From contig NZ_JAUFQO010000003.1 of NCBI RefSeq assembly GCF_030409835.1, forward strand, positions 124,001-188,000: DNA of 64,000 bases. Direction: 5' to 3'. Source of the DNA: Lutimonas halocynthiae. GTDB taxonomy: Bacteria > Bacteroidota > Bacteroidia > Flavobacteriales > Flavobacteriaceae. The notes under the pieces are model-generated. The model saw only the letters and a list, made by a program, of their open reading frames with translations. It was not told where the DNA came from and did not search any database. A program made the position numbers and the translations under genes. Positions 8,453 to 16,920 of the stretch are shown here, piece after piece; position 1 is the stretch's first letter, and the number at the start of each line of letters is the position of its first letter.

Positions 8453-10097
8453 ATTGCATATGTTTTTATGCCTCCTTTTTCTAGGGCTCCCAGTCTCATT
8501 GATTGCACAAGAAAAAGTAACTTTTGTAGATGTGGCGAAAACCTCAGGAATTGACTTTAAATATAATTTTGGCGATTATAATTATGAGAACATCTTAGAG
8601 AGCAGCGGTTCTGGCATTACAGTATTTGATTATAATAATGACGGGCTGATGGATCTTTTTATGATGAGTGGAACCTATTTGCCAGAAATATCAGATGAAG
8701 GAGGAAGGGGCTTTGCCAATAGCAGGGATAAGCTATATATGAATAACGGGGATGGTACTTTCACAGAAACCGGGAAAACAGCAGGAATCAATGATTTGCA
8801 ATGGAGTATGGCAGCCGGAGCGATCGACCTCGACCTGGATGGCTTTGAAGATTTATTCCTGCTCAATTATGGTAGTAATGTTTTTTACCACAATAATGGG
8901 GATGGAACTTTTAAGGATATCACTCAGGAACTTGGCTTAGCTGGCCCGGATAAATTAAATGGCTTCACTAAGTGGAGTATAGGCGTATCCTTTTGGGATT
9001 ATAACCTGGATGGTAGATTGGATGCTATGGTAGGTAATTTTTTAGCTTTTGATCCTGCTTATATTTCAACCCAGACTCCTGGTATGATGCCACACCCATC
9101 AGAGTATAAAGGCCAAGCCTCTTTACTGTATGAGCAACAGCCTGACGGAAGTTTTATGGAAGTGACTAAAAAAGCCGGTTTGTTTTATCCGGATTCCAAA
9201 TGTATGGGGCTTACAGTTGTTGATTATGATCACGATGGCGATCTTGATATTTTTCAGGCCAATGACCATCATTACAATTTTTTGTTTAGAAATGACAAAG
9301 GAAGTTATACAGAAGTTGGTGTTGCAAGTGGTGTTGCTGCAAACAGCAAAGGGCAGGAAACTGGCTCTATGCATGCTACGCTAGGTGATGTTAACGGAGA
9401 TGGTTTAATTGACATTTTTGTGTCTGATTTGAAATATGGGGCACTTTATCTGAATAAAGGGAACGGGTTGTTTGATGACATGACAGAGGAAAGTGGTATT
9501 GCTGCTGCTATGGCAGGAAAAGGAGGTTGGGGAGCTGCTTTTTTCGATTTTGATAATGACGGTGATCTTGATCTGATTACAGCAAATGGGACTGCAGAAG
9601 AGTTGATATTGCAATATCCTTTACTTATGGAAAACGACGGATCAGCTAATTTTACCGATGTGGGTAAAGAGCACGGACCCTACTTTTCTAAAAAAAGATC
9701 GGGTAGAGGCCTAGTCGTCTGGGACTATGATAATGACGGAGATCTGGATGTAAGCATTTCACACGTCGATTTGATGGCAAGCGCTTCACTTCTAAGAAAC
9801 GATGGAGGAAATGCCAATAACTGGCTGGGTTTAACCTTAAAAGGTGAGCTGGGTCTGGCTTCAGGAATTGGAGCCGTAGTAAGTGTCACATCAGGTAATA
9901 AAAAACAAGTCTTGGTCAATCAATGGACAAATGGTTATTTGTCAAACAAAGATTCTCGGGTTCATATCGGATTAGGAAGTAACAAAACAATTGAAGAGCT
10001 AAAAATTAATTGGCCAGATGGACAAGAAGAAATCTTTAAACAAGTACCCGTAAACACGTATCTTGAAATATATAAGGGAAAGGGAATTCAAAAATAA
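8442..10097 (+). CDS. CRTAC1-type secreted protein: FG-GAP/VCBS propeller with ASPIC/UnbV domain
   Basis: The 551-residue protein has a Sec signal peptide (MKNKLHMFLCLLFLGLPVSL, cleavage near IAQ). It carries seven Asp-rich loops: DYNNDGLMDLF, DLDLDGFEDLF, DYNLDGRLDAM, DYDHDGDLDIF, DVNGDGLIDIF, DFDNDGDLDLI and DYDNDGDLDV. The end is an ASPIC/UnbV domain (GIGAVVSVTSGNKKQ, HIGLGSNKTIEELKINWPDG). This is the standard CRTAC1 layout of bacterial secreted calcium-binding propellers. It overlaps the TPR-FG-GAP lipoprotein by 11 bases and shares its propeller/UnbV core, so the pair may be a duplication in which one copy gained TPR and C-terminal parts. The binding target is unknown. Confidence 0.88.
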   Translation: MKNKLHMFLCLLFLGLPVSLIAQEKVTFVDVAKTSGIDFKYNFGDYNYENILESSGSGITVFDYNNDGLMDLFMMSGTYLPEISDEGGRGFANSRDKLYMNNGDGTFTETGKTAGINDLQWSMAAGAIDLDLDGFEDLFLLNYGSNVFYHNNGDGTFKDITQELGLAGPDKLNGFTKWSIGVSFWDYNLDGRLDAMVGNFLAFDPAYISTQTPGMMPHPSEYKGQASLLYEQQPDGSFMEVTKKAGLFYPDSKCMGLTVVDYDHDGDLDIFQANDHHYNFLFRNDKGSYTEVGVASGVAANSKGQETGSMHATLGDVNGDGLIDIFVSDLKYGALYLNKGNGLFDDMTEESGIAAAMAGKGGWGAAFFDFDNDGDLDLITANGTAEELILQYPLLMENDGSANFTDVGKEHGPYFSKKRSGRGLVVWDYDNDGDLDVSISHVDLMASASLLRNDGGNANNWLGLTLKGELGLASGIGAVVSVTSGNKKQVLVNQWTNGYLSNKDSRVHIGLGSNKTIEELKINWPDGQEEIFKQVPVNTYLEIYKGKGIQK

Positions 10098-10186
10098 CAG
10101 CGCATCTAAATTATAGGGGGCCCCGGCTTAGGTATTTGGATTTCCTTAATTTAGCAATTCGCACAGCATCAATTTAAAGCACAAGT

Positions 10187-11518
10187 ATGATGAATCATCA
10201 ATATATAAGTAAAGTAGTAGATCTTACCGATCAGAAGAAGAACATGATCTATAATATGAGTCATGAAGAAGCTGTAGAAGTTGTTCGCTCAGGTGACCTT
10301 GAGGAGGTTAGAAAAATTGACGGACAGTTTTGCCTGATTTCTGTTGATGGAAAAACTATACGTATGGCCAGGTCAATCGGCAGACCGATACGGTATTTTA
10401 TTGCTAAACAAGCCATAGGCCCGCAATTGATTGTTGCTGAACGTATTGACGTTATTTATGAGCACCTCAAAAAGGAAGGTCTTGACGATCAGTTTCACCC
10501 CTCATACACCAGAATGGCTCCGGCACATTATGTAACGAGAATTGAGTTATTAGGCTGTCCTGATCCAAATCCAATATATGAAAGGTTTTTTACACCCAAA
10601 CGAAACGTATATCAACCCACACAAATTGAACAAATTGGCAAAGATTATATTGGTGCAGTCTATGAAGAAATCAAAAAATGGCTTCAATTCAGAGCAACGC
10701 AGGGGCCTATAGGAGTGACTTTTTCTGCAGGAATTGACAGTGGATCTGTTTTTATTTTGATGTACCATGCTTTAAGGGAGCTAGGAGAAAGCCCTTCGCG
10801 TTTAAAAGCTTTTACCTTATCGGTTGAAGGGGAAGGGGCTGATCTTATGCAAGCAAGAAAATTTTTAAGCGCTCTGGATCTTGAGTTGTTTCTCGAACCC
10901 ATTGAATTAGATTATCAATCACTAAACTGGAAAGAGGCCATTAATGTAGTTGAAGACTATAAACCTTTGGATATACAATCAGCTACTATGAATCTGTCTT
11001 TGCTAAAAAGTATCAGGTCTAAGTATCCGGATTGGAAATATATTATCGATGGAGATGGGGGAGATGAGAATCTAAAAGACTATCCCATAGAAGACAACCC
11101 TGAATTGACAATCAAAAGTGTTTTAAATAACCTGATGTTATATCATGAAGGATGGGGTGTAGAATCGATCAAGCATTCCTTAACTTATTCAGGAGGATTA
11201 AGCAGGGGCTATATGCGTACTTTTTCACCTGCGGATCTATTAGGTTTTGATGGGTTTAGCCCTTATACGCTGCCGAATGTAATCGAGATTTCAGAAGGAA
11301 TTCCATATATAGATCTAACTGATTGGGATCATCAAAAATTATATGATCTTAAAGGGCAAATCGTAGCTGCCGGAGTGAAAGCCATTACAGGAATAGATAT
11401 GCCAGTTTTTGAAAAGCGAAGATTTCAACACGGTGCCACTTCCAGTAATAACTTTAAAAAACATTTTCCGGAAAAAGACATCACCTATAGAAAGGAGTTC
11501 ATGTCTAGATATGAATAA
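10187..11518 (+). CDS. Asparagine-synthetase-like ATP-pyrophosphatase without N-terminal glutaminase nucleophile
   Basis: The protein has 443 residues. The C-terminal half has the PP-loop of the AsnB family as FSAGIDSGS (residues 179-187) and the second ATP/Mg motif DGDGGDENLKDYP (about 288-300, AsnB: GEGADE). The N-terminal part keeps fragments of the Ntn-fold (GQFCLISVDGKTIRMARSIG) but there is no Cys at position 2, so ammonia from glutamine is not expected. Such proteins adenylate a carboxylate and join it to an amine, as in beta-lactam or lasso-peptide synthetases. No signal peptide, so cytoplasmic. A radical SAM gene follows after 5 bases, which makes a two-step modification of one substrate plausible. 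The substrate is unknown. Confidence 0.82.
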   Translation: MMNHQYISKVVDLTDQKKNMIYNMSHEEAVEVVRSGDLEEVRKIDGQFCLISVDGKTIRMARSIGRPIRYFIAKQAIGPQLIVAERIDVIYEHLKKEGLDDQFHPSYTRMAPAHYVTRIELLGCPDPNPIYERFFTPKRNVYQPTQIEQIGKDYIGAVYEEIKKWLQFRATQGPIGVTFSAGIDSGSVFILMYHALRELGESPSRLKAFTLSVEGEGADLMQARKFLSALDLELFLEPIELDYQSLNWKEAINVVEDYKPLDIQSATMNLSLLKSIRSKYPDWKYIIDGDGGDENLKDYPIEDNPELTIKSVLNNLMLYHEGWGVESIKHSLTYSGGLSRGYMRTFSPADLLGFDGFSPYTLPNVIEISEGIPYIDLTDWDHQKLYDLKGQIVAAGVKAITGIDMPVFEKRRFQHGATSSNNFKKHFPEKDITYRKEFMSRYE

Positions 11519-11523
11519 TCAGC

Positions 11524-12480
11524 ATGGAAAGTTTTGACAGTCATTGGATTACTAAGAACAGGCCAGCAAGAAATGAGGTTGATAAATTTGAACCTTATGC
11601 CTGCTTAGTTGAAAAAGAGAGATCGAATTCTGGTTTGGTAGAGGATACAGGTATTATTTTCTTGACCAATAAGGAATGTTCTTTCACCTGTTTGATGTGT
11701 GATCTATGGAAAAATACAACCCTGACTTCTGTTCCTATAGGAGCTATTCCTGAACAAATTCGATTAGGCTTGAAACATATGCCTGATGTAAGTCGGTTAA
11801 AACTTTACAACAGTGGAAGCTTTTTTGATGTCAAATCTATTCCAGAAGAAGACTATAAACCGATAGCAGGTTTAGTAAAACATGTTGATAGGCTTATCGT
11901 TGAAGGGCATCCGAAATTGATAGGACAAAATTGCTTGGATTTTAGAGACATGCTGCAACCTGAGCTTGAAGTGGCTATTGGCTTGGAAACAGTAGAACCC
12001 AATGTTTTGAAAAAACTGAACAAGAAAATGGAGGTTCGAGACTTTGTTAGGGCCGTAAAATTTTTAAAAGCGCATCAAATTGACAGCAGGGCATTTATAT
12101 TGGTCAGGCCGCCGTTTATGAGTGAAAAGGAGGGTGTTTTCTGGGCAAAGAGATCGATTGAATTGGCTTTTGAAGCAGGTGTGTCATCTTGCACAGTTAT
12201 TCCGGTTAGAGCCGGTAATGGAGCTATGGATCTTTTAGAAGAACAAGGTCTGTTTCAAAAACCTTCTCTGGATTCTTTGGAAGAAGTACTTGAATATGGA
12301 ATTTCTTTAGGAGCAGGACATGTCTTTGCCGACACCTGGGACCTGGAACAATTCTCAAAGTGTCCTGCATGTTTTGATCAAAGATCAAATCGTCTGATTA
12401 AAATCAACCATAGTCAATCAGCAACTCCTAAAGTAACGTGTACATGTGACCCAAAGAAAAAGGGATATGCCATCGATTAA
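11524..12480 (+). CDS. Radical SAM enzyme with C-terminal cysteine cluster
   Basis: The 318-residue protein has the radical SAM motif CSFTCLMC (Cys 52, 56, 59) near the N-terminus, followed by RLKLYNSGSFFD, IGLETVEPNVLKKLNKKM and RAFILVRPPFMSEKEGV, the last part ending in VIPVRAGNGAM. The NSGSFFD and ETV.P..L segments resemble the RaSEA/TIGR01210 group (the radical SAM partner of archaeosine synthase), but that is only motif-level resemblance. Four more cysteines near the end, CPAC (280, 283) and CTC (306, 308), could hold an auxiliary cluster or zinc. It starts 5 bases after the asparagine-synthetase-like gene and ends the operon; the next gene is on the other strand. Reaction unknown. Confidence 0.85.
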   Translation: MESFDSHWITKNRPARNEVDKFEPYACLVEKERSNSGLVEDTGIIFLTNKECSFTCLMCDLWKNTTLTSVPIGAIPEQIRLGLKHMPDVSRLKLYNSGSFFDVKSIPEEDYKPIAGLVKHVDRLIVEGHPKLIGQNCLDFRDMLQPELEVAIGLETVEPNVLKKLNKKMEVRDFVRAVKFLKAHQIDSRAFILVRPPFMSEKEGVFWAKRSIELAFEAGVSSCTVIPVRAGNGAMDLLEEQGLFQKPSLDSLEEVLEYGISLGAGHVFADTWDLEQFSKCPACFDQRSNRLIKINHSQSATPKVTCTCDPKKKGYAID

Positions 12481-12510
12481 TCAGTTTAACTAATTTGACC
12501 AATCATAAAC

Positions 12511-12897
12511 TCACATATATTTAGTCATAAATCGGAAAAAATCTTTTTTCAGCTTGTCATAAAGATTTCTCTCTGTTTCCATTACTTCTCTGAATGAAAG
12601 ATGTTGGCTAACAAACATTTTATTTAAAACATCTTCATTTTTTTCATAATGTGAAGCCATATTTTTTTCATGCATTTCGATTTGATCCTTCAAAGCATCA
12701 AATTCTTTTTGCTGGATCATAAATTGATTTTGAAATTTTTCGATTTCGGCTAAAACCTTATGATCAGTCCATCGTTTAACCAGCTCCTCAAGTCGTAAAT
12801 GAAAGGATTTTAATTCATCTTCCCAAAAGTCGAGTTCTCGTTGCCAATTTTCGTGCTCAAAATGTAAATCGATATTGTATATTATTTCTTTTTCCAT
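12511..12897 (-). CDS. Small cytoplasmic coiled-coil protein of unknown function
   Basis: This 128-residue protein is rich in Lys, Glu and aromatic residues and predicted to be mostly helical, with heptad-like stretches such as KRWTDHKVLAEIEKFQNQFM and ALKDQIEMHEKNMASHYEKN. No signal peptide or membrane segment is seen. It ends 30 bases from the end of the convergent radical SAM gene but is on the other strand, so it is not part of that operon. I do not recognise a family. Coding is supported by the clean ATG and typical codon use for this window. Confidence 0.65.
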   Translation of the reverse strand: MEKEIIYNIDLHFEHENWQRELDFWEDELKSFHLRLEELVKRWTDHKVLAEIEKFQNQFMIQQKEFDALKDQIEMHEKNMASHYEKNEDVLNKMFVSQHLSFREVMETERNLYDKLKKDFFRFMTKYM

Positions 12898-13004
12898 AAT
12901 TATATTAATTTATACCAATATAAAATTAGATCGAAGAAATGACATGTACATTAACCAAAATCAATGAATTCATTAACCGTGATCAATGGATTGTTGAGAA
13001 AACA

Positions 13005-14042
13005 TTAATTTAAAGTATACGTAAATTGGAGATTTAGGCCGTAATCATCGTTTGAAGCATCCGCGGTTTGAGGCCTACTATCATAGGTATAGTAAAGATT
13101 TAATCCTATTTTGAAATTATCACTAAAAATGCTAACCTTTGGATTCAAATTAAACGTAAACCTGTACCTGTCATCTGTTAAATATGGCAGATAAATGATG
13201 TCTGAATCAACCCATACTTTAGGGCTCCATAATTTATACACTTTCCATTTTAATTGAAAAAGACCGGCGACATCATCTTGTGTTTGCCCGTCACCAAATG
13301 GTATTTCTCGAGATAAATTAACACCCGCTGCCGCATATAATCGATTCCATTCATTATAGGCCAAGTCTTTAATACCTGCAAGATTTAAACTCCATCTCTT
13401 ATCGGTTCCTAATTGAAGATTCTGACTCACCCCGATAGCAACATCTGCATACCACCCTTTATTTAATGTTCGTTGCCAGGATAGCGAGACGTCTGATTTG
13501 CTTGCACTCAAGGTGTCTGCCTGATACGTATCATTCGTATCCCATTTAAAACTGAATTCACTATTCCTTTTCCGATAATCAAGATTGCCTGAAAACACGA
13601 GTGTAGCAACATTACTTCCTTTGGAATAACTGGCTCCTAAATTGAAATTACCGCTCAAGCGAGTTTTAAAACTCTTTTTAATAGGATATGCCTCTACGAT
13701 ATCCTCAATTTTGACCAACACGTTCTCATTTACTAAAACAAGGTTTACTTCTCTTTCCTTTTCGGCCGCCTCAAAAGAACCAAAATAGATGCGACCACTT
13801 TCCATTTTGATTTCAAAAATTTTACTCGAAATTATTGTCGATATTTTAGGCTCTTCTAAGCTAATAGTGCCCATTCCATCCATTTTCCAGGTGACTACAC
13901 CATAATTGAGTTTTTTAAAATCACCTGTTAAGATGTTTCCATTTACATGAACAATAGTATCTATTTTTTGCCCGTAGCTCTCAAATGAAGATAAAACGGC
14001 AAAGAAAAAAAACAGTATGGTATAGGCAGTTGAACGATTCAA
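13005..14042 (-). CDS. DUF481-type outer-membrane beta-barrel protein
   Basis: The 345-residue protein has a signal peptide (MNRSTAYTILFFFFAVLSSF, cleavage after SYGQ). Residues about 25-125 form a small beta domain (HVNGNILTGDFKKLNYGVVT, ISSKIFEIKMESGRIYFGSF), and the rest alternates hydrophobic and polar residues in strands ending NDDYGLNLQFTYTLN, with an aromatic-flanked C-terminus as in outer-membrane barrels. The segment FNLGASYSKGSNVATLVFSG is typical of DUF481 (YdiY-like) proteins. Function of the family is not established. It stands alone, with its promoter region facing the serine hydrolase gene. Confidence 0.72.
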   Translation of the reverse strand: MNRSTAYTILFFFFAVLSSFESYGQKIDTIVHVNGNILTGDFKKLNYGVVTWKMDGMGTISLEEPKISTIISSKIFEIKMESGRIYFGSFEAAEKEREVNLVLVNENVLVKIEDIVEAYPIKKSFKTRLSGNFNLGASYSKGSNVATLVFSGNLDYRKRNSEFSFKWDTNDTYQADTLSASKSDVSLSWQRTLNKGWYADVAIGVSQNLQLGTDKRWSLNLAGIKDLAYNEWNRLYAAAGVNLSREIPFGDGQTQDDVAGLFQLKWKVYKLWSPKVWVDSDIIYLPYLTDDRYRFTFNLNPKVSIFSDNFKIGLNLYYTYDSRPQTADASNDDYGLNLQFTYTLN

Positions 14043-14235
14043 TCAGATGGTGTTTGTAATATAAAAATACATTTTTTATATAATGTAGGGGAAGAAAGGA
14101 TTAAAAGAAGTTAAAAATAAATATTATCTTGTTTTTTGCTTCATGCTCTTTTTTAATTGAGTTTCATCTGAAACAATTTCCAAACGTTGAGGTCTTTTGA
14201 ATAGAATTAACTGCTATCAACATAATATTATAAAT

Positions 14236-16050
14236 ATGAAATTTAAAATCTCTTTATTAAGCTTTCTCTTACTAGCATTCGTCTCATGTAGCGATACATA
14301 CGAAAAACCTGAAGTCAAGACAAAGGAACAATTGATTGAAACGAATTTGGTTCCGCCAGTTTCTATTGAGAATGACCAGCGCTGGACCATAGAAGAGCGG
14401 ATGGAACATTATGGCATTCCAGGTGTGAGTATCGCTGTAATACATAATCATGAGATTGTATGGTCAAAAGCGTACGGTGTCATGGACAAAGAAAGCAAAG
14501 AGCCAGTAACATTGAATACCTTATTTCAAGCCGGATCTATCAGTAAACCTGTGGCGTCATATGGCGCTTTAAGTTTGGTTGATAAAAAGGAGATTGACAT
14601 GGAAGAAAATGTAAATACCTATCTCATATCCTGGAAATTACCCGATAATGATTTTACGGATAAAAAGAAGGTTGGTTTAAAACATTTAGTTAGTCACACT
14701 GGCGGGTTGACGGTACATGGATTTTTAGGATACAGTCCTGACCTTGCTGTTCCTTCTTTAGTAGAAGTTTTGAATGGGGCACCACCTGCAAATTCTCCTG
14801 CCATTTTTGTAGATAAATTACCAGAAGAGAGTTTTAGATATTCGGGAGGAGGTTATACGGTAATGCAGCAAATGATGATTGACGTACAGGGGAAATCATA
14901 TCCTGAATTGATGGATGATCTTGTTTTGAGCCCTTTAGAAATGAGAAACAGTACGTATGAACAACCCTTAAGTGTAGATAAGCTTGGCTTGGCAGCCACT
15001 GGTTATTTACCCGATGGATCTATGACTAAGGGTAAAAGACATACCTATCCTGAAATGGCAGCTGCCGGACTCTGGACGACTTCAGAAGATCTTGCACGTT
15101 TTGCAATTGACGTTCAGGACACCTATAAAGGGACATCTGAGAAGGTACTTTCAAAAGAGATGGCACATCAAATGTTAACACCTTTTGTGGAAGAATTTGT
15201 TGGCCTGGGTTTGTTTCTTAATAAGAAAGGAGATGCTATCTATTTTGGGCATGGAGGATGGGATGAAGGATTTTCAAGTGAACTGATTGCTCATAAAACC
15301 AAAGGATATGGAGTTGTAGTTTTGACCAATTCGAACCATCCTGATTTTATATCAGAACTCATTCGATCTGTAGCATTAACCTATGACTGGGAAAGTTTTG
15401 TTCCTACTTATGAAAGGCTTGACTTGAGCGGTGAAGTTGTTTCTGAAATCTCAGGACGCTATAAAATTCATAACGATGACCTATTAGAGATATATGGAGA
15501 AGCGGATAAATTATATGTAAAACGCCTAGGACAACAACCTGATGAGTTGATTCGAATCAGCGATTCAACGTATATCAGTAGAGAAAATAATGAACCAATT
15601 CAATTTCAGACTGATTCAGAAACTAAGAATTTAAAAATGGTTCATTGGAACACATCAGACAAACAGATTATTTCTTCCTTTGAAATGATGTCAACGGATG
15701 AAAAAATACCTCTTGAAATGATAGCGTCTGGTGATTTTGAAAAAGGATTATCCGCCTACATAGATCTCCAAAGTGCAGATAAGAATGATGAAGCTATAAG
15801 TGAAAACAGCTTAAATCGAAAAGGTTATAATTTAATTGCTGAAAACAATATAGAACTGGCTAAGGCTATTTTTAAAGTGAACATGAAATTATATCCCGAA
15901 AGTGCCAATGTCTATGACAGTTATGCGGAAGCTTGTATGCTAAATAAGGAATATGAGCCTGCTATCAAAAACTATCAAAAATCCCTTGAGTTAAATCCGC
16001 AAAACCAAAATGCCCAAAACATGATTGACAAAATGCAAGGAGATATTTAG
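14236..16050 (+). CDS. Lipoprotein serine hydrolase (class C beta-lactamase fold) with C-terminal TPR
   Basis: The ATG at 14236 gives a lipoprotein signal (MKFKISLLSFLLLAFVSC); the TTG at 14197 adds residues before it and is less likely. The protein is about 604 residues. The beta-lactamase domain has FQAGSISKPVASYG with the SxxK pair Ser101-Lys104, FRYSGGGYTVMQQ as the Tyr motif, and YFGHGGWDEGFSS as the KTG-like strand (HGG). The C-terminal 100 residues or so have TPR character (YDSYAEACMLNKEYEPAIKN, YQKSLELNPQNQNA). Family members are D-amino acid peptidases, esterases or penicillin-binding proteins; true beta-lactamase activity is not implied. It is monocistronic and converges on the ThuA gene. 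Confidence 0.88.
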   Translation: MKFKISLLSFLLLAFVSCSDTYEKPEVKTKEQLIETNLVPPVSIENDQRWTIEERMEHYGIPGVSIAVIHNHEIVWSKAYGVMDKESKEPVTLNTLFQAGSISKPVASYGALSLVDKKEIDMEENVNTYLISWKLPDNDFTDKKKVGLKHLVSHTGGLTVHGFLGYSPDLAVPSLVEVLNGAPPANSPAIFVDKLPEESFRYSGGGYTVMQQMMIDVQGKSYPELMDDLVLSPLEMRNSTYEQPLSVDKLGLAATGYLPDGSMTKGKRHTYPEMAAAGLWTTSEDLARFAIDVQDTYKGTSEKVLSKEMAHQMLTPFVEEFVGLGLFLNKKGDAIYFGHGGWDEGFSSELIAHKTKGYGVVVLTNSNHPDFISELIRSVALTYDWESFVPTYERLDLSGEVVSEISGRYKIHNDDLLEIYGEADKLYVKRLGQQPDELIRISDSTYISRENNEPIQFQTDSETKNLKMVHWNTSDKQIISSFEMMSTDEKIPLEMIASGDFEKGLSAYIDLQSADKNDEAISENSLNRKGYNLIAENNIELAKAIFKVNMKLYPESANVYDSYAEACMLNKEYEPAIKNYQKSLELNPQNQNAQNMIDKMQGDI

Positions 16051-16085
16051 ATACAAAAGATTGGAGTATTTAGCTTTAAAAGATT

Positions 16086-16844
16086 CTAATCTTTTCCCCC
16101 GGTAATGGCCCAGTCAATGCCTCTCGTGAGCATTGTCCATACCGCAGGGTGGTCGAAATCTTCTGGATTGTGACCAATAGAGATGTAAAAAACAGGGCCT
16201 TTGTCATGATGCTTTTTCCATACAACCGGCATGCTGTTTCCTTCTATCCATGCATCGTGATCAGCGTTGAATGTTGTGGTAGCTAAGACGCGAACATTAG
16301 GATCAACATGCATATAGTATTGCTCTGTATTTTGAATTTCAAAATCTTGGAGGCCTTCTGTTACCGGATCTCCTGTATTGCTTATTTGAACGGTATAATT
16401 AATTTTCCCACCAGGATGAGTCACCCATTGTCCTCCAACCATGTATTGATAGTCTGTATTGTTTCTAAAAGAATCGCCAATACCACCGTGACAACCTACA
16501 AGCCCTGTTCCTTTTTTCACAGCCTCAATTAAGCCTTCGCTTTGTTCTTTGCTGATTTCACCCATAGTCCAATATTGAATAATAAGGTCTTGTTTGTCCA
16601 TCAGGTCTTTGTTTGAATAAACTCCTAAAGAATCTGAAACAATAACATGAGCTCCCATTTGTTTAGCCCATTTTGAAATTTTCTTGGCAAAAACTTCGGG
16701 TTGATGACCATCCCATCCACCCCATACGACTAATATATTTTTGTTTGCTAAAGAAATCGCTTCGTCAGTATTTTTAGACTGTCCTATCATTATGCTGCTA
16801 AAGCAGATAAAAAACAATAGCGACATTAATTTTTGAGTTTTCAT
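16086..16844 (-). CDS. ThuA-domain protein, secreted
   Basis: The 252-residue protein begins with a signal peptide (MKTQKLMSLLFFICFSSIMI, then GQS). The body is a ThuA (glutamine-amidotransferase-like fold) domain: ILVVWGGWDGHQPEVFAKKI near the start, GTGLVGCHGGIGDSFRNN in the middle, VGGQWVTHPGG, and GPVFYISIGHNPEDFDHP near the end. The family occurs in sugar and trehalose use and as secreted glycan-associated proteins in Bacteroidota, but the reaction is not firmly established. It sits alone, converging on the serine hydrolase gene. Confidence 0.85.
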   Translation of the reverse strand: MKTQKLMSLLFFICFSSIMIGQSKNTDEAISLANKNILVVWGGWDGHQPEVFAKKISKWAKQMGAHVIVSDSLGVYSNKDLMDKQDLIIQYWTMGEISKEQSEGLIEAVKKGTGLVGCHGGIGDSFRNNTDYQYMVGGQWVTHPGGKINYTVQISNTGDPVTEGLQDFEIQNTEQYYMHVDPNVRVLATTTFNADHDAWIEGNSMPVVWKKHHDKGPVFYISIGHNPEDFDHPAVWTMLTRGIDWAITGGKD

Positions 16845-16920
16845 TACATGAAATATTTAGGGTGATGTAAGATAAAATTCTTTTTTGAGATGTGAAAAAT
16901 AATAACAGGTCTCAACTTGA

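Noticed and set aside
10111-10127. GC-rich palindrome GGGGCCCC in the gap before the AsnB-like gene
   Set aside because: Only eight bases, no loop or T run, and the gap is short. It may be chance, although it is oddly GC-rich for this genome.
10187-11518. Idea that the PP-loop protein is QueC or ThiI (tRNA modification)
   Set aside because: The second motif DGDGGDEN and the remaining Ntn-like N-terminus match the asparagine synthetase family better.
14197-14235. Upstream TTG start for the serine hydrolase
   Set aside because: The ATG at 14236 begins directly with a lipoprotein signal peptide; the extension would bury it.
16078-16095. Inverted repeat AAAAGATT-CT-AATCTTTT between the convergent serine hydrolase and ThuA genes
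   Set aside because: AT-only stem with a two-base loop overlapping a stop codon; too weak to call a terminator.
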